Shown: positions 33,556 to 46,275, counted from the first letter of the stretch. The stretch is 64,000 nucleotides of DNA from Typhlomys cinereus (GCA_023101885.1 JALPQD010000207.1:463001-527000); one strand, 5' to 3'. The notes: generated by a model from the letters alone, not told the origin. Translations and numbers: made by a program.

Positions 33556-36179
33556 AACAACACTTCACATAATAGCGGCTCCAGCACAAGATAGGATAAG
33601 ACCTTTCTACTCTGAGAGAGAAAACAGAACGTGGGTCAAAGTTGTAGAACAGCAATATTCCTACCAGACCCAGGCTCTTTACCATAATGAGGTTCAGATG
33701 AGATAACTGATGAGTGGTAACAACTCCACCACCCCCCCCCCGGGCCTGGTTTAGTTATGGAACTCAAAGGTCATCCAAGTTCCTCAATGAAATTTCCCCT
33801 TGGAAAGTCATTTTGCTAAGTTCATACTTTGCCCGGCACAGCGGTCCCTGGCTTTCATTACTGCTGGGTTAGTCTACTAATCAGCCCATGATTCCCGCCA
33901 GACCAGCCTTCTACTGCTGTTTCCAGCACGGGTAGAGTTAAGAATGTTTGCACACGCCTCACTGAAGCCCCAGTAACCTAACTATCCCCTTGCTTGACCA
34001 CACCTCCTCCATTCTGCGTCTTTCTGTGTCTCAGCCTCCTGGGTTATTTTGCTCCTAGCATGATCCTGCACATCTATGCTCCCAACCACTTTAACCGCCA
34101 CCACATTACCTCAGATAAAGCTCCACAGGTATTTTTTTTTTTCCAATATGACTTTATGGGTTGTTCTTATTGTTATGGGATCCGGTAGTCCACGCAACGA
34201 GGTACAGACAATGAGCTTGACTGAAAAGGATATTCAGTGAAAGTGAGTCAAACAGACCGAAGCTTCAAGACTCCACACAAGTTCGGGACCTAGATGGAGT
34301 AAAGGCAAGTTGCAGTTTTTATAGTAGTTTTTAAACCGGTATGTGTCGCTCAATTAGTGACTGTAGCTGGCAGTTTAGGGCCACTTTTAGGTCACAGAAA
34401 CCACAGACTTATATGTCAGTTAGGGGCTGCAGCTGGAGGCTCGGATAAAGAAAAGGGGAGGGGTGGAAACCTTGAGTGGTGGTCCTGCTGACCCAAGACT
34501 GTAACTATCAAACCAAATGGTCAGATAGTGCAAGTTTTGACTATCCTTATGTGTAAACAACTTACAGAAACCAAGGAGCAGTTAGTCCAAGGTCAAATTT
34601 TTTCTACAGCATATTTTCTATAGCACACTGCACACAGTTTCATCACAGCACACAAAGAATGGGGTCTTTCCTTTTCCAGACTACCTCACTCACCATCAGA
34701 GATAAGGACTATCTCAGCCAGGCCCTCTACTTCAGGTCGGTGACCCCAATAATTTCATACACTGGACTGAAGTCAGAGTCATGCTTCTCGGGAGATGTGA
34801 TCGTTGGGCTGTTACGCCGCCACACCAATGCTTGCTTATCCAGAAGATGGGTTGATTCCCTCTGACTTGCCACTGTGGAAATCTTCTACTGACACAAACC
34901 TCTAAATCAAATCTCATTTGCTTCATGTTAAAGCAATGTATGTTGCTCATGACCTGCTGAATCTCCAAGTTTATGTCTTTACACAACTGTCCCAGATTCA
35001 ACACACCTTGGGGAAGCTTGGGAACCCAGTATCACTCTACCTCTTGGGGTTTAATGACACAGCTCATCTGGGAGTTCCCCAATCCATCTATGGGTGAGGA
35101 GAGTAATAGTGTACGCCCGGGGAACCTGGGGGCTGATTCCCATAGCTTCATTCCCATCAGCGCAAGGGTAACCAAGGGGCCCAGACAAGTCTGTAACTTT
35201 TGATGTGTCCTCGTGTCTTTGCGCCTTCCTTGCTTTGGTTATCTATCAGGATATATGTATCCCAACCAAGAAGGGTTGCTTGATTTATGCATATGTTGTC
35301 ATGTTATAATACGCTTATTTCTTTTACCACCAAGAGCTGAAATGAGTTCTATCCACATGAGTCACCAGGCCAGTATAAATTTGCTAAGTACAATAAATCT
35401 ACGTTAGCATAACAGTGCGGATGTGACAATTACATGAGTCTAGCCTAACGTATCAGATTTGTGTCTCACACTGTGTGTCTGTGTCCTTGTCCGAACGCTT
35501 GTGTGTGTGTGTCTGTCTGTCTGTCTGTCTATGTATCGATGTGTGTGTTCCCTAGATTATAATGGGGAGAGATGTTCTGTGCCATCTAAACAGCAACCTG
35601 CTACATGTATATAAATAACTCTGGCCAAGTACAAGCCAATCTAAAAGCTGTGGCTCAGCAAGTACAGATATTTAATGACGTTATTCCCTCCCTGGCTATG
35701 GGTAAAGAATTTGATCTGTTTGCTTGGCTCAGCTCTACAGAGCAAGGCGAACGGCTGTGTACAACACGAGGTCACAGCAAGTGCCGTGCTTGTTTAGTTG
35801 TGCCCCTCCCATGGCCTTTACATCTCCGCCATTTGCATGCCATCCACGGGATACACATGGTCTAGTGTCTAGGCGTCTTGAGACCAGCCTCAGTCTCTTG
35901 CTTCCAACTGACCTTCAGATTCTGCAGAAAGTGGACACAAGTATCAACTGTCCTCTATAGCTGGAAACTGGCAGAAAGTTGATGAATGCGCCCCACACAG
36001 AGCCTTTCTACAAATACTGAGAGCTGGGGGTAGGGTGCTTTATTTTATCTTGGCTACAGGCTTTAAGGACGCTGTCTATTAAGTCACAAGCCGACCACTA
36101 AGCTAACAAGACAAAAACATTCACAGCTACACATGGAAAAGAATGTAGACTATAAAATGATACAGAGAAGTCGCTAAAC
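33556..36179. other. Unassigned block, possibly endogenous-retrovirus-derived in part
   Basis: About 34190-35900 has mixed composition, without SINE signatures. A plus-strand frame at 35605-35865 begins MYINNSGQVQANLKAVAQQV and is followed after a frame change by a hydrophobic stretch, loosely like a retroviral transmembrane protein end. I could not confirm this. A (TGTC)n lies near 35508-35530. Confidence 0.35.
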
Positions 36180-36450
36180 GGCCAAACAATAGGCAGCAAT
36201 AACTATTCTGGGAAAGGAGGATGATCTGATTTCTAGAATTATCATACATTACAATATTCAAACTATCTAATTTCTAACCAAAAAATACAAAGATGACACG
36301 GGAAAGCGTGTTCTATAGACAGGAAAAGAACAAGCTCATATAAATGCTCTGTGGCCTGGCTGGACTCTCACTTGAATTCTTTGAAATCATCACAATAAGC
36401 TAAAAGAAGCCGTGGGTAAAGAACTAGAGCAAAGCATGATACTCTGTTTC
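36180..36450 (+). mobile_element. Ancient L1 (L1M/HAL1-like) fragment
   Basis: GATGATCTGATTTCTAGAAT and CATACATTACAATATTCAAA then AAAATACAAAGATGACACGG match the ancient L1 interior as I remember it. Confidence 0.5.
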
Positions 36451-36629
36451 CCCAAAAAGAGACTATCCATCCATAAAGAGATGGAAGCTGCAAGAGAGAA
36501 ATGAGTTAGAGATGGAGTCGAGAAGGACAAGAACTGGGATAAAAACTTAGAGGGATTCAGCTTCACGTAGGAGCAGGCAGAAGAAAGGAAGTGAAAGCAG
36601 AGACAGAGTCAACGGCATCATCTGGGAAG

Positions 36630-36715
36630 CAGTTCCAGCTCATGGGAAGCTGAGGCAGGAGAATTGCAAATTTCAGGTCAATGTGAACTACATAGCAAAA
36701 TGGCCTCAAGAACAG
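36630..36715 (+). mobile_element. B1 fragment
   Basis: TGGGAAGCTGAGGCAGGAGA and GTGAACTACATAGCAAAATG. Confidence 0.6.
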
Positions 36716-36807
36716 AAGAGAATGAAAGAGTGGAAAAGAAATATTCTAGGTAAAGAATCCAAGAGAGAGCAGGGTGACTATCCTAGAGTTAAACAAAAAT
36801 ACTTTAA

Positions 36808-36836
36808 ATTTTTTTTTATTCAATTGTGCATGTATG

Positions 36837-36872
<36 letters not shown>

Positions 36873-37079
36873 ACCACGGACGAATTCGGGAACCACCATG
36901 GACACCTCCACCTCCTTGTTTACTCTGCCCCCGGGATTCACAGGCTCCACCCTACCAGGACCAGAAGCGCAGGCTGCCCCCGCTTCCACCCGGCGTCTAT
37001 ACGTGGGGTCTAGGATCAAAACTCGGGACCTTCTGCCTGCAAGGCAGAGGCTTAACCCCTGAGCCACCTCTCCAGCCCT
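36808..37079 (-). mobile_element. Young tRNA-derived SINE with CA tail
   Basis: A perfect 22-bp target duplication beginning GAGTTAAACAAAAATACTTT (36786-36807 and 37080-37101). Reversed full-length element. Confidence 0.96.
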
Positions 37080-37101
37080 GAGTTAAACAAAAATACTTTA
37101 A

Positions 37102-37769
37102 GAAGTTACAACAATCAAAGACATATTATGTAATGTATATGATAATGAAAGACTCAATTTATCAAGATAAAAGAACTGTAAAAACATAGGCACCTAGACA
37201 AGAGACACACCTATAGTTGAATATAAAGTTTCACATAGCCTATGCTGAACTTGAACTCGCTATGTATCCAAGGATGGCTTTGGATTTCTGATCTTGCAGC
37301 CCAGGCTGTCTTGGAAAACTTTCCAAGTGCTCTTGAGAATGGGGAATTCTATTTGGGGGGACATATTGGTTAGGTACCTATTGGTAAAGCAGTGTCTAAA
37401 CACTCTGTTTTTCTTTTGTCGAGTTGATCTACCCATTATTCTGCAAATTCCTTCTTGTTTGCTTATTTATATTTGCTTTTTAAAGTGCTAGGGATGGTAA
37501 CCTAAGCTTTGTTTCCTTGTTGGCAAGCACTCTATCATTGTGATCCATTCATTACTGAAATTAGGATGTGAAAGTTCTCTAAGCACTGAAGAACTATGTC
37601 TTCATTTATTTCTGTCACTTTTCACTTCATAATATTTTGAGACTGAGGCAAAGTAGGCAGGAGTTCAAGGTCAACTTCAGTCACACAGTGCATTTGGGAG
37701 GAGTCTGGACTATGTACAACTCGGTATAAAAAATAATTCTCCATATGTTAGGGCTACAAAACAGGTCTC
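37102..37769. other. Intergenic DNA with B1 scraps
   Basis: Antisense B1 scrap at about 37230-37280 (TGAACTTGAACTCGCTATGT) and a sense scrap at about 37620-37720 (GTAGGCAGGAGTTCAAGGTC). Confidence 0.45.
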
Positions 37770-38110
37770 GAAGGCTGGAGAGATGACTCGTTTGGCAAAG
37801 TGCATTCCTGACAAGTGTGAAGACTCAAGTTCAGATCTCCAAAACCTATGGAAAGCTGGATATGGAAGCACACGAGTGCAATGTCAGTGTTCCTACAAGA
37901 TGAGGGGCAGAGATTGGAGACTTTCCGGAAGCTTGTGGGCAGCGAGTCTGGCCATACTCACCAGCAAAGCAACATAAAGACCCCATCTCCGACAAGGCAG
38001 AATATGAAGATGACCATCCAAGGTTGTCTTCTGACCTCTCCTTACAAACCACTATGCATTTACCATGACACTGTTGTGCCTGGACTCACACAAACATGTG
38101 AGAATTTTGA
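37770..38110 (+). mobile_element. Old B2-type SINE
   Basis: GGCTGGAGAGATGACTCG head, TCAAGTTCAGATCTCC B-box region and AAGGTTGTCTTCTGACCTCT near the end. Confidence 0.6.
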
Positions 38111-38204
38111 GATTTTATTCACAGAGGGATGTTAGTTGACATGTCAGACAAAGGAGTGACCTAAAGGTAAAAATCCCAGTCAGGGATTTGACTCAGTCAG
38201 AGGA

Positions 38205-38500
38205 GATGACTCAGTGGTAAAGGACTTGCTGAGCAAACTAAGGACCAGAGTTCAAATCCCCAGTCAAGCAGAACATGTGTGTGGCAGAACATGTCCTAGA
38301 ATCCTGATGCTGGGAGATAAAGACAGGAGAATCCTCTTGGACTTGCTGACTAGACAGTCTAATCAACTGGTGAATTATAAGTTGGGTGAGGATCCTGTTT
38401 CCAAAAAAAGAGGAGGGGGTAAGGGAGAAAAATGCCCAATGTCAATCTTTGACCATTACACATGTATACAGGGACACACACACACACACACACATATGAC
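38205..38500 (+). mobile_element. Old B2/B4-type SINE with CA tail
   Basis: GATGACTCAGTGGTAAAGGA and AGAGTTCAAATCCCCAG head, then a B4-like middle and (CA)n at 38474-38493. Confidence 0.6.
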
Positions 38501-38619
38501 ACAAGTCAGGCATGATGGCATAATCTCAACATTTGGAAAAAAACAAGAGGCAGGACAATCAGGAATTCAAGGCTATACTCAGCTTTATGAAATATTCTCT
38601 AAACAAAATGAAACAGGAA

Positions 38620-39020
38620 GGGTTATCTCTTTCCTCACTTCTGTTCAATACCATATTGGAAGTTCTAGTCAGAGATTAAAGCAATAAAAACGCTAAAACA
38701 CAATTAAAAAAAACTATATTCACAGATAATACAACCTTTCATACAAAAAATATCCGGAAGGATTTCAAAAGTATTAAAGCTGATAAGCTAATTCAACATC
38801 ATGAGACATTAAGATCAACATGTAAAAATCATTTGTATTTCTATGTGCTAGCAGCAAGTGGTTCAAAAATCAAATGAAGAGAACAATTCTATTTATAATA
38901 GCACCAAAAAGAATAAAATTGTTAGGAATAAATTTAACCAAGCAGGTGCAAAACTCGTACATAGAGAACTATGAAACACTGTTGGAAAAAAAGAACAATA
39001 AAATAGAAGACATCTAGGAT
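38620..39020 (+). mobile_element. L1 ORF2 fragment
   Basis: Plus-strand sequence with TTCAATACCATATTGGAAGT and TCTATTTATAATAGCACCAA, then TTAGGAATAAATTTAACCAA, as in L1 ORF2. Broken frames. Confidence 0.75.
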
Positions 39021-39129
39021 ATCTAGGATACCCTCAAAATCAATGTCAGGCCTCTACATACATGGACACACATACACAAGATATACCCATACATGTGTAC
39101 ACACACGTAACCTCACTCACACATGAAAA

Positions 39130-39220
39130 TGAGAAAAGAAAAGGCTAGGCGCAGCTCAGTGATAGAGTTAAGTACATAAGGCCCTAGGAGTTTAATCTCC
39201 AGTTCTGAAAAGAAAAAGAA
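39130..39220 (+). mobile_element. ID-like SINE
   Basis: GCGCAGCTCAGTGATAGAG head and GAGTTTAATCTCCAG B-box region, with an A-rich end. Confidence 0.55.
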
Positions 39221-40700
39221 AAAGCTTAATACGTTTATAACTGTATCACCACAGTGTATATATCCCTGACAACAGAAAACTTCAACTTTCATCAAGCACC
39301 GAAGAGAAGATGTCTGGGCCTAGGAACCAGCATAAATCCAGACTTATGTGCAGCAAACGGATGTGGGAACAGTAGGAATTGATTAGGCATCAGGTCAGAG
39401 GGAGCTTAGGATGTCCTCCATCATCTAAGCCAACTTTATTATAGCACATATAGTATTCATAGGAAAAAAATCAAAGAGCAAGGCCAAATTCTTTACAGGA
39501 TTATGTAAAATGTATACATTCCGGCTAAGAAAAGGCAGGAGTGACATCTACTTACTATGTGGGACCAGACATGATGTCTCCAGGTAGAGTCAAAAGCAGG
39601 CATGACACTTAGTTGCTGAAAGGGAATGGACAATGAATGTATCAAAGCAGAGTTACCTGGTCCATGCATTAATATCTCAAATGTATAGGGAAGGAACTAT
39701 AAGGGGAAGTTTTAAGCTCACCAGTTCTGAGAAGAACAAAAGCGATCTAAGAACAGACACAAGTAAACTCAACTCCTAGAGGAAAAAATTCGCCTGCCAT
39801 TGTCTACGCAGATGGAGGCAAAACTCAGCTTCTAGTGGGAGGAGTCCACCTAGCAACTGTCCATTTTAGATGCTAATGTGTCATTCTCCAGAGAGCAGGC
39901 TTTAGGCCTGACGACCCCCATAAGAAGAGTTTTATGCATTTGGTGCTTCTGGCTCCGTTCCTGACAATCCTGCCTTTTCCTCTCCCCTCCACACACTGAG
40001 GTGCTGGGCTCTGTGGTGCGTCTCAATGTCACCACAGCAGGACTTCTGTCCCTGCGTCTCATACCATGACACAGGAAGGATGAAGACAGTCATGGCAGAA
40101 GGACAGCAGAGACAGAGTTTACCTCCTCTCAGAGGCGACTGAGAATCACATAAAGCTATCACATAAATCCACACAAGGCATGTTCCAACTCCGCTTCTCC
40201 TTCATCTCACCCTGTGAGAGACTGCTGTCCCGCTCCAACGCCAGGAGCGGCGTGACATAGGAGCTGAGGTGGGTAAGAAGACCTTTTCCAAACACATACC
40301 CTTCCCATTGCATGGTGTTGCGCCTGCCCCTCCCATAAGTCCCGAGTCTGATGCTTTGGGAAACCCATGTTGGCTGTGAGCATGCCTAATGTAAGAACAC
40401 CCCTTACTTGTGGGAAAGTCCTGTGCCTCCAGTGCCTCCAGGATGGACAGAAATCAATCAACGGGAGGTGCAGGAAAAAAAGAAGAGATGAGATGACCAA
40501 CAGGTCTGAGAACTAGACATAAGGCAAAGGGAAACTGCGGCCCCCAGGAATGCTGAGTGTGGATAAGTGAAGAAGCTGACTGTCAGATCAGGAAGGGGAC
40601 ACACTGGGAGAAGCAGGGAGAGAGGCTGGTTGAAAGACAGGCAGGGAGGGATGGTGAGGCAGTTTGTTGGGGGTGGGTGGAGTCCAGTGATGGAGGTGTG
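39221..40700. other. 5' flank of the IQCF gene
   Basis: Mostly unique sequence. No SINE or LTR was identified within about 1.4 kb upstream of the gene. Further untranslated exons could lie here but are not recognisable. Confidence 0.5.
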
Positions 40701-40708
40701 ACTAATAG

Positions 40709-41383
<675 letters not shown>

Positions 41384-41420
41384 GGCACTGGCAGAGCCAA
41401 GGAGGCTGGATCTCCCTCCC

Positions 41421-41426
41421 AATAAA
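41421..41426 (+). terminator. IQCF polyadenylation signal
   Basis: AATAAA lies 38 bases after the TAG stop (41381-41383), giving an unusually short 3' UTR. Confidence 0.75.
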
Positions 41427-41689
41427 GATACTTACTGCTCTAGACTTGCCCTGTGGAGACTGAGTGGAGAAAGAAGGCTCAGCCCTAAGTCTTGGGCCTT
41501 TCAGCCAGATGCCCTGGTGCGGGGAAGGGCTTTGTGCCTAGAGACCCATCCTAGGCCCCTGCTCTTAAAGTTATACTTGTCCAGGTTTGCACAAAAGACT
41601 GGCCCGCAGGGCCCAGGTCAGGCTCTAATGTCTCCCATCAGTGGGCTTCAGGCCCCTCTGCCGTGGGAGGAATCCTGGAATTTGCTCAT

Positions 41690-42260
41690 CAGTCCCTGCC
41701 CTGGGCATCTCCATTCAGAGTCTGACTCCAGAGATCCTGATTGCAGCAGGAACAGCTGGGAAAGCTGGGATTCCACAGCCTGAAACACGGGCTCCTGAGG
41801 GCCAGCACCGTGCTGGGCAGGAGCCAGGGGGACAGGGCACCTCGTGGGGGTGTGGGGGAGGCCAGAGACAGCCCCTGGGGAAAACCAGAGCCGGAGCCGA
41901 GGGGCAGCAGCTGTGCCTGCAGCCTCCCTGCCCTGGGGCTGGGCATCAAAGTGTCCCTTCCTCTGCTGCTCACTTGCTGGGAGAAGCTGGCATGGACTGA
42001 GGGTGGGGAGGGCAAACAGGCAGAGAGGGGGTGCTGGAGGTCATGGTTTGGGGCTCACACCCTCTAAGAACTAATCTTCGAAGCAGCTGGTGGGGGGGGC
42101 AGTCCACATCAGGCCGACCCCCTCTGCTGGGCATGCCTGGGTGCCACCTGCCTGGTCTCTGCCTTGCCGGGTCTCTCTCTGTCTGGGTGGGCGTGGCTCG
42201 CTGGCAGCTCAGCTGTCACTCATGGTCTCTGCTTTGCTATCTGAACCTGAGATTCTCTAC
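41690..42260 (+). repeat. 3' flank of the IQCF gene, partner of the 9.6-9.9 kb duplicate
   Basis: GC-rich sequence starting about 270 bases after the IQCF polyadenylation signal. Three collinear blocks (about 41697-41740, 41860-41965 and 42172-42255) match the reverse strand of 9.70-9.92 kb. Long open frames occur here, but codon content and lack of any recognisable domain argue against a gene. Confidence 0.8.
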
Positions 42261-42418
42261 TCTTAGCTGTATCTCTCAGAGCTCCGTGAACCCCCACTGT
42301 GAAAGTCTGAGGTCTGTCCCTCCCCAGGACCCTTGAGTGGTGAGACATTGTATGAAGATTGAGAGACTTAGGAGGTGTGGGCCTGGTAGCTTGGGGAGGC
42401 TTTTACCCTATCACCGTA

Positions 42419-42480
42419 TGTGTGTGTGTGTGTGTGTGTGTATGTGTGTCTCTGTGTGTGTGTTTATGTGATGTGTGTGT
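42419..42480 (+). repeat. (TG)n-rich tract
   Basis: TG units with TATG and TCTG variants. Confidence 0.85.
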
Positions 42481-42495
42481 CTGTGCATCTGTGTA

Positions 42496-42870
42496 ACAGT
42501 TACCCTTAACTATTGCTGTGAGAGAGCATTCAAAGTCAAATAACTTATGGGAGAAAGGGAGATTTATTCACCTTAGGGTTCCAGAGAGGAGATACAGTCT
42601 TTCGTGGTGGAAGCGGCATGGCTGGCCAAAGCTGGATACAATACCCATCCACGCGGCTGAAACTAGAAGATTCCTGGAGAGTCTCTCTTCTCTCGCCTTC
42701 TGTTCTGTGGTTCCTTTTACCTGGTCCACCCCTGGGAAGTTCCAATGGGATCTAGGGAGGTTCCATTCGGATCTAGGGCTGATCTTTGTATTATCAGATA
42801 ATCTCTTCAGATGGTCTCAGCTGATCTTAGTTAATGCCAGGAACGTCAAGTTGACACCCAAGATTAACTA
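42496..42870 (-). mobile_element. MaLR-type LTR, antisense
   Basis: The minus strand starts TGATAGTTAATCTTGGGTGT then CAACTTGACGTTCC and ends GTTAAGGGTAACTGTTACA. TG...CA ends are visible. TG-rich tracts abut both sides. Confidence 0.7.
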
Positions 42871-42879
42871 TCAAAATCT

Positions 42880-43166
42880 GTATGTCTGTGTTTGTGTTTG
42901 TGTGATGTGCGTGTCTGTGTATCTGTGTATCTGTGCATGTATGTGCCTGTGTATGTGTGTGTGTGTCTGTGTGTGTATCTGTATTTGTGTGTGTGTGTCT
43001 GTGTATTTCTGTGGGTGTGTGTCTGTGTATCTCTGTGTGTGTGTGTCTGTGTGTGTATCTGTATTTGTGTGTGTGTGTCTGTGTATCTCTGTGGGTGTGT
43101 GTCTGTGTATCTCTGTGGGTGTGTGTCTGTATCTCTGTGGGTGTGTGTCTGTGTGTGTGTGAGCAC
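42880..43166 (+). repeat. TG-rich minisatellite with higher-order units
   Basis: Runs of TG are punctuated in a regular way by TCTG, ATCTCTGTGGG and ATCTGTATTTG. A block of about 70 bases occurs twice, then GGGTGTGTGTCTGTGTATCT recurs. It is open in several frames on both strands, a composition effect. Confidence 0.9.
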
Positions 43167-44215
43167 TCAGGGTTCACACTGGTGCCCACCGCCTCCAGTA
43201 GCTACACATGCACTGGTTCAGCGGGTACGCGGACTTTCTGACTGGGAACCATTCTTCCAAGGAACCCACCCTCGGGACCCTCGGACACAGCTCTCTCCTC
43301 CCACTTTTCATGGCCATTCATGAGGTGAGGTCTTCAGGTGGTGAGGGGGGTCTAAAGTCCGGGCTAGTGAGGGTTGAAGACTCTGATTCCAACCGACAGA
43401 ACGCTGGCATCGCCGAGGTCACCGAAAAATACCATCCAGCTGGAGATTCTGCTTTGAGTGTGCCGGCCTCAAAGACCCCAAGGCGTGACCGCGGCCCTCC
43501 TCAGCGGGCCCGTGCGGCCGCACATGGGGATGGTGGTGCAGAACTTCCAGCTGAATCCAGCAGGCTGCTGGCCATGGAGACTCTACGGTGACCTAAGAGC
43601 ACAAAGCAAGGCTGGGCTCAGGAGCAAGCACTGCTTGGGGCAAAGACATTTGGAAACAGGAAGATGCACCCCCTGCTGGTCGCTGAGTGATGAGCTTTGG
43701 GTGCGGGGAGGAGTAGACAGGACGCTCAACCCACCATGTAGATAGGGTTCCAGCAGATGACGCCCCACAGGTCCGGGTGATTGAGACAGGGGGTAGGCCC
43801 ACGAGGTTTCAGGACACCCAGGAAGAACGTCCCCCAGGTGACGTGGCATTCCCAAGAGATATGTACCTGGATCCTCTCATGGATAGTGATTTTCAGATTG
43901 GTCCAGCTGTTCTCAAGACATGCTCTTGAGAAAGCATTCTAGTAAGCTGAAGGCCCGTCACCCTAAGAAACTGCTCCCCAGATACATCTACCCCCTGTCT
44001 CTAGGATCCCACGTGTGCCCTGACACCCCTCACTGGACTTAGCTCTGATCACACAACTCCAGGCTCTCCATTCTCCTAGCTTCTGCTTTTTTTCCATTCA
44101 CACGTAAAACTGAAAATGAGATAGCCACAGCCATTGCTGTGTCATATGGGACAGCTTGGCTGGTGTGACCAATATCCCGTCCACAATCCCACCAACATTG
44201 GAAATGTTTGGTGTA
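43167..44215. other. Unassigned DNA with a CpG-rich core
   Basis: About 43390-43530 is CpG-rich and holds a GCGGCCGC site. Open frames here have no recognised family. There is no SINE or LTR in this stretch. Confidence 0.45.
43666..43680 (-). promoter_or_regulatory. CTCF-like motif
   Basis: Plus strand GCACCCCCTGCTGGT, that is ACCAGCAGGGGGTGC on the minus strand, a strong CTCF core match. Confidence 0.55.
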
Positions 44216-44219
44216 CAGA

Positions 44220-44455
44220 AGTCTTTGATGGGACTGGGATTATGGTTATAACTCATGATGTTCGCCTAGCATGCACCAAACACTGGGTTCAGATCCCCAG
44301 TATCATATAAATTGGGTGTGGTGATACATACTTACAATCCCAGAACTCAAGAGGAGGAGCAAAACTTCCAGGCTAGCCTTGGCTACATAGAAAGTTCAAG
44401 GCTAGCCTGAGTACATAAGAGTCTATCTCAAAAAAAAAAAAAAAAAAAAAAAAGA
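44220..44455 (+). mobile_element. B4 SINE (ID-like head plus B1)
   Basis: GGGTTCAGATCCCCAGTATC (ID-like), GGGTGTGGTGATACATACTT and CAAGGCTAGCCTGAGTACAT (B1-like), then about 24 A. Confidence 0.8.
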
Positions 44456-44694
44456 AAATAACCCTAATTAACCAATGAATTAAATGAATTAACTAACTAA
44501 ATATCTTTGCTTCTAAAAATTGAGTTTGTTTAAATAAGAGTCTAGAAGCAAGTGTTTATCATGAACTGGAATGTGTTTAAAGGAAAAGTGATTTCTGGGC
44601 ACTGCTAAAGCTGAAATAAATGAAAATTGTATGTCAACAAAGAACTTAGCACAGAGTTTGACATTAAGGGGAGTGACTGAGTTTTAAGGGTGAA

Positions 44695-44843
44695 AGGGAG
44701 GCAGGTGAAGTGGCTCAGCATGTAAAGGCTCTTGCCATCAAATCTGATGATCTGAGTTCAAATCCTGGAACCTATGTGGTGGCTGGAGAGTGCTGACTCC
44801 TGCAAGTTGTTCTCTGACCTCCACACACACATCATAGTGTTCA

Positions 44844-44891
<48 letters not shown>

Positions 44892-44910
44892 CCTTTAAAT
44901 GTGTAAATAA
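44695..44910 (+). mobile_element. B2 SINE with CA tail
   Basis: GTGAAGTGGCTCAGCATGTA head, GATCTGAGTTCAAATCCTGG B box, GTTGTTCTCTGACCTCCACA body, then (CA)n (44848-44890) and AAATAAAATAAAA. This is the classic B2 body. Confidence 0.85.
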
Positions 44911-45631
44911 AATAAAAGGGTGAAAGAGGTGCTACTAGTAAATATATTGGGGAAACTGGTACTTCTGGCCAAAAGGAAATCGTTACCATCCTATAATAAG
45001 CTTCAGGGTACAGAGGCTGGCAGAGGTGGAGGGTGAGAAGAGAAGAAAGAGGGAAGGTTCTAGACACACAGGAAGAAACAAAATCCCTATCCGCCAGACA
45101 TAATGTGGGGAGGTTATGGTTCTGCTCTAGCTACTGCCTTCCTGCCTCCATCCCCTCTCTTCAGGTCACCCTGATAGATCGCCTTGACACGTCACTGCAA
45201 CAGGAGGTCTGACTGTATAACCTGGAAACACTACATGGCGCAAAAGAAAAAAAAAAAAAAAAACAAAAACTAACAAAACCAATGAAGATGGCCAAGTGGT
45301 GGGTCTGGGAACTGTCGCATGAGCCCTGGACACCACGGGGGTGAGGGGGTGGGGGGTGTCTGTGTAGTAGCCAAGATCCCTGGATCCCCCAACACAGGGG
45401 AAGAGGAGAAACGAAAGGACTAGGTGGTTAAAAGAGGTCGGAGGTGGGGACAAGAAGCCAAAGTACCCTGAGGCCAAGGCAGACATCTGGTAGCATAGAA
45501 AATGTCTGGGGGGCACAAGCAGTTTCACCTGTTGGAAGGCCGAGAAGAACTTGGCGGTTAGGACCAGCTGCAAGAAACAACTTGAATGGGGGCGGGGGGG
45601 CGGGGGGAGTGGAATAGAGGTGTGATGATTG
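44911..45631. other. Intergenic DNA with G-rich tracts
   Basis: G-rich tract near 45588-45610 and a poly-A at about 45246-45262. No gene was seen. Confidence 0.45.
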
Positions 45632-45930
45632 TCACAGTTTGAGTTTGAATGTGAATCCCTCTCCCCGCCACACACACCAGGCAAATGTATTTGCATCCTC
45701 AGCTGATGATGATGTTTGGGAAGGTTGTAGAGTCTTTGGAAGGTGGAATTTACACAGACCTTCTTCCTCCCGGTTTGTTCTTCTCCCTCTGTCTTCGGCC
45801 TCTGCTTACAGCCATGCCTTCTGCTCCGATGGACGAGATCCCCTCCGGAACCATAAGCAAATAAACTTTTTCTCCCTTAAGCTGTGTATGGGTCTTGTCT
45901 CATAGCAGCAAAAAGAAAAGTAGCTGTAAC
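45632..45930 (+). mobile_element. MT-type MaLR LTR
   Basis: TGTCACAGTTTGAGTTTGAA start, GATGTTTGGGAAGGTTGTAG, AAGCAAATAAACTTTTTCTC and an AGTAGCTGTAACA end. Confidence 0.8.
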
Positions 45931-45931
45931 A

Positions 45932-46275
45932 ATGGTTAACTTTGAAAATTTGACTAGATTTAGAATCGCCTGGGAGAGACTCACCTCTGGATGTATCTGC
46001 AAGGGTATTTCCAGAAAGGTTTAACTGAGGAGGGAAGATCCACCTTGAATGTGGCAGCACTATTCCAGGGACTGAGACCCTAGACTGAATAGAAAGCAGA
46101 AAGTAAGCAAAGTGGCGGATTCATATCTCTACCTGCCACTCTTCCCCACTGCAGATGTGATGTGACCCGCTGCCTTTCCTCTGTGTGAGCCAGAATGAAC
46201 CCTCCCCTCCTTCAGGTACTTCCTTCACAGGTATTTGGTCACGACAACCAGAAAAGTAACTAATACAGAGGACAT
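45932..46275 (+). mobile_element. LTR-like element directly after the MT LTR
   Basis: ATGGTTAACTTTGAAAATTT, AGAATCGCCTGGGAGAGACT and CCAGAAAGGTTTAACTGAGG, ending AAAGTAACTAATACA. A TGT...ACA rodent repeat, probably MaLR-related; the family name is uncertain. Confidence 0.65.

Noticed and set aside
41641..42336. Several 100-120-codon frames downstream of the IQCF gene
   Set aside because: They lie after a polyadenylation signal, overlap each other in different frames and show no domain; explained by GC content.
42518..43323. Plus-strand frames of 100-214 codons and minus frames rich in TH/DT repeats
   Set aside because: They follow the TG-rich minisatellite; length comes from stop-poor composition, and parts overlap an LTR.
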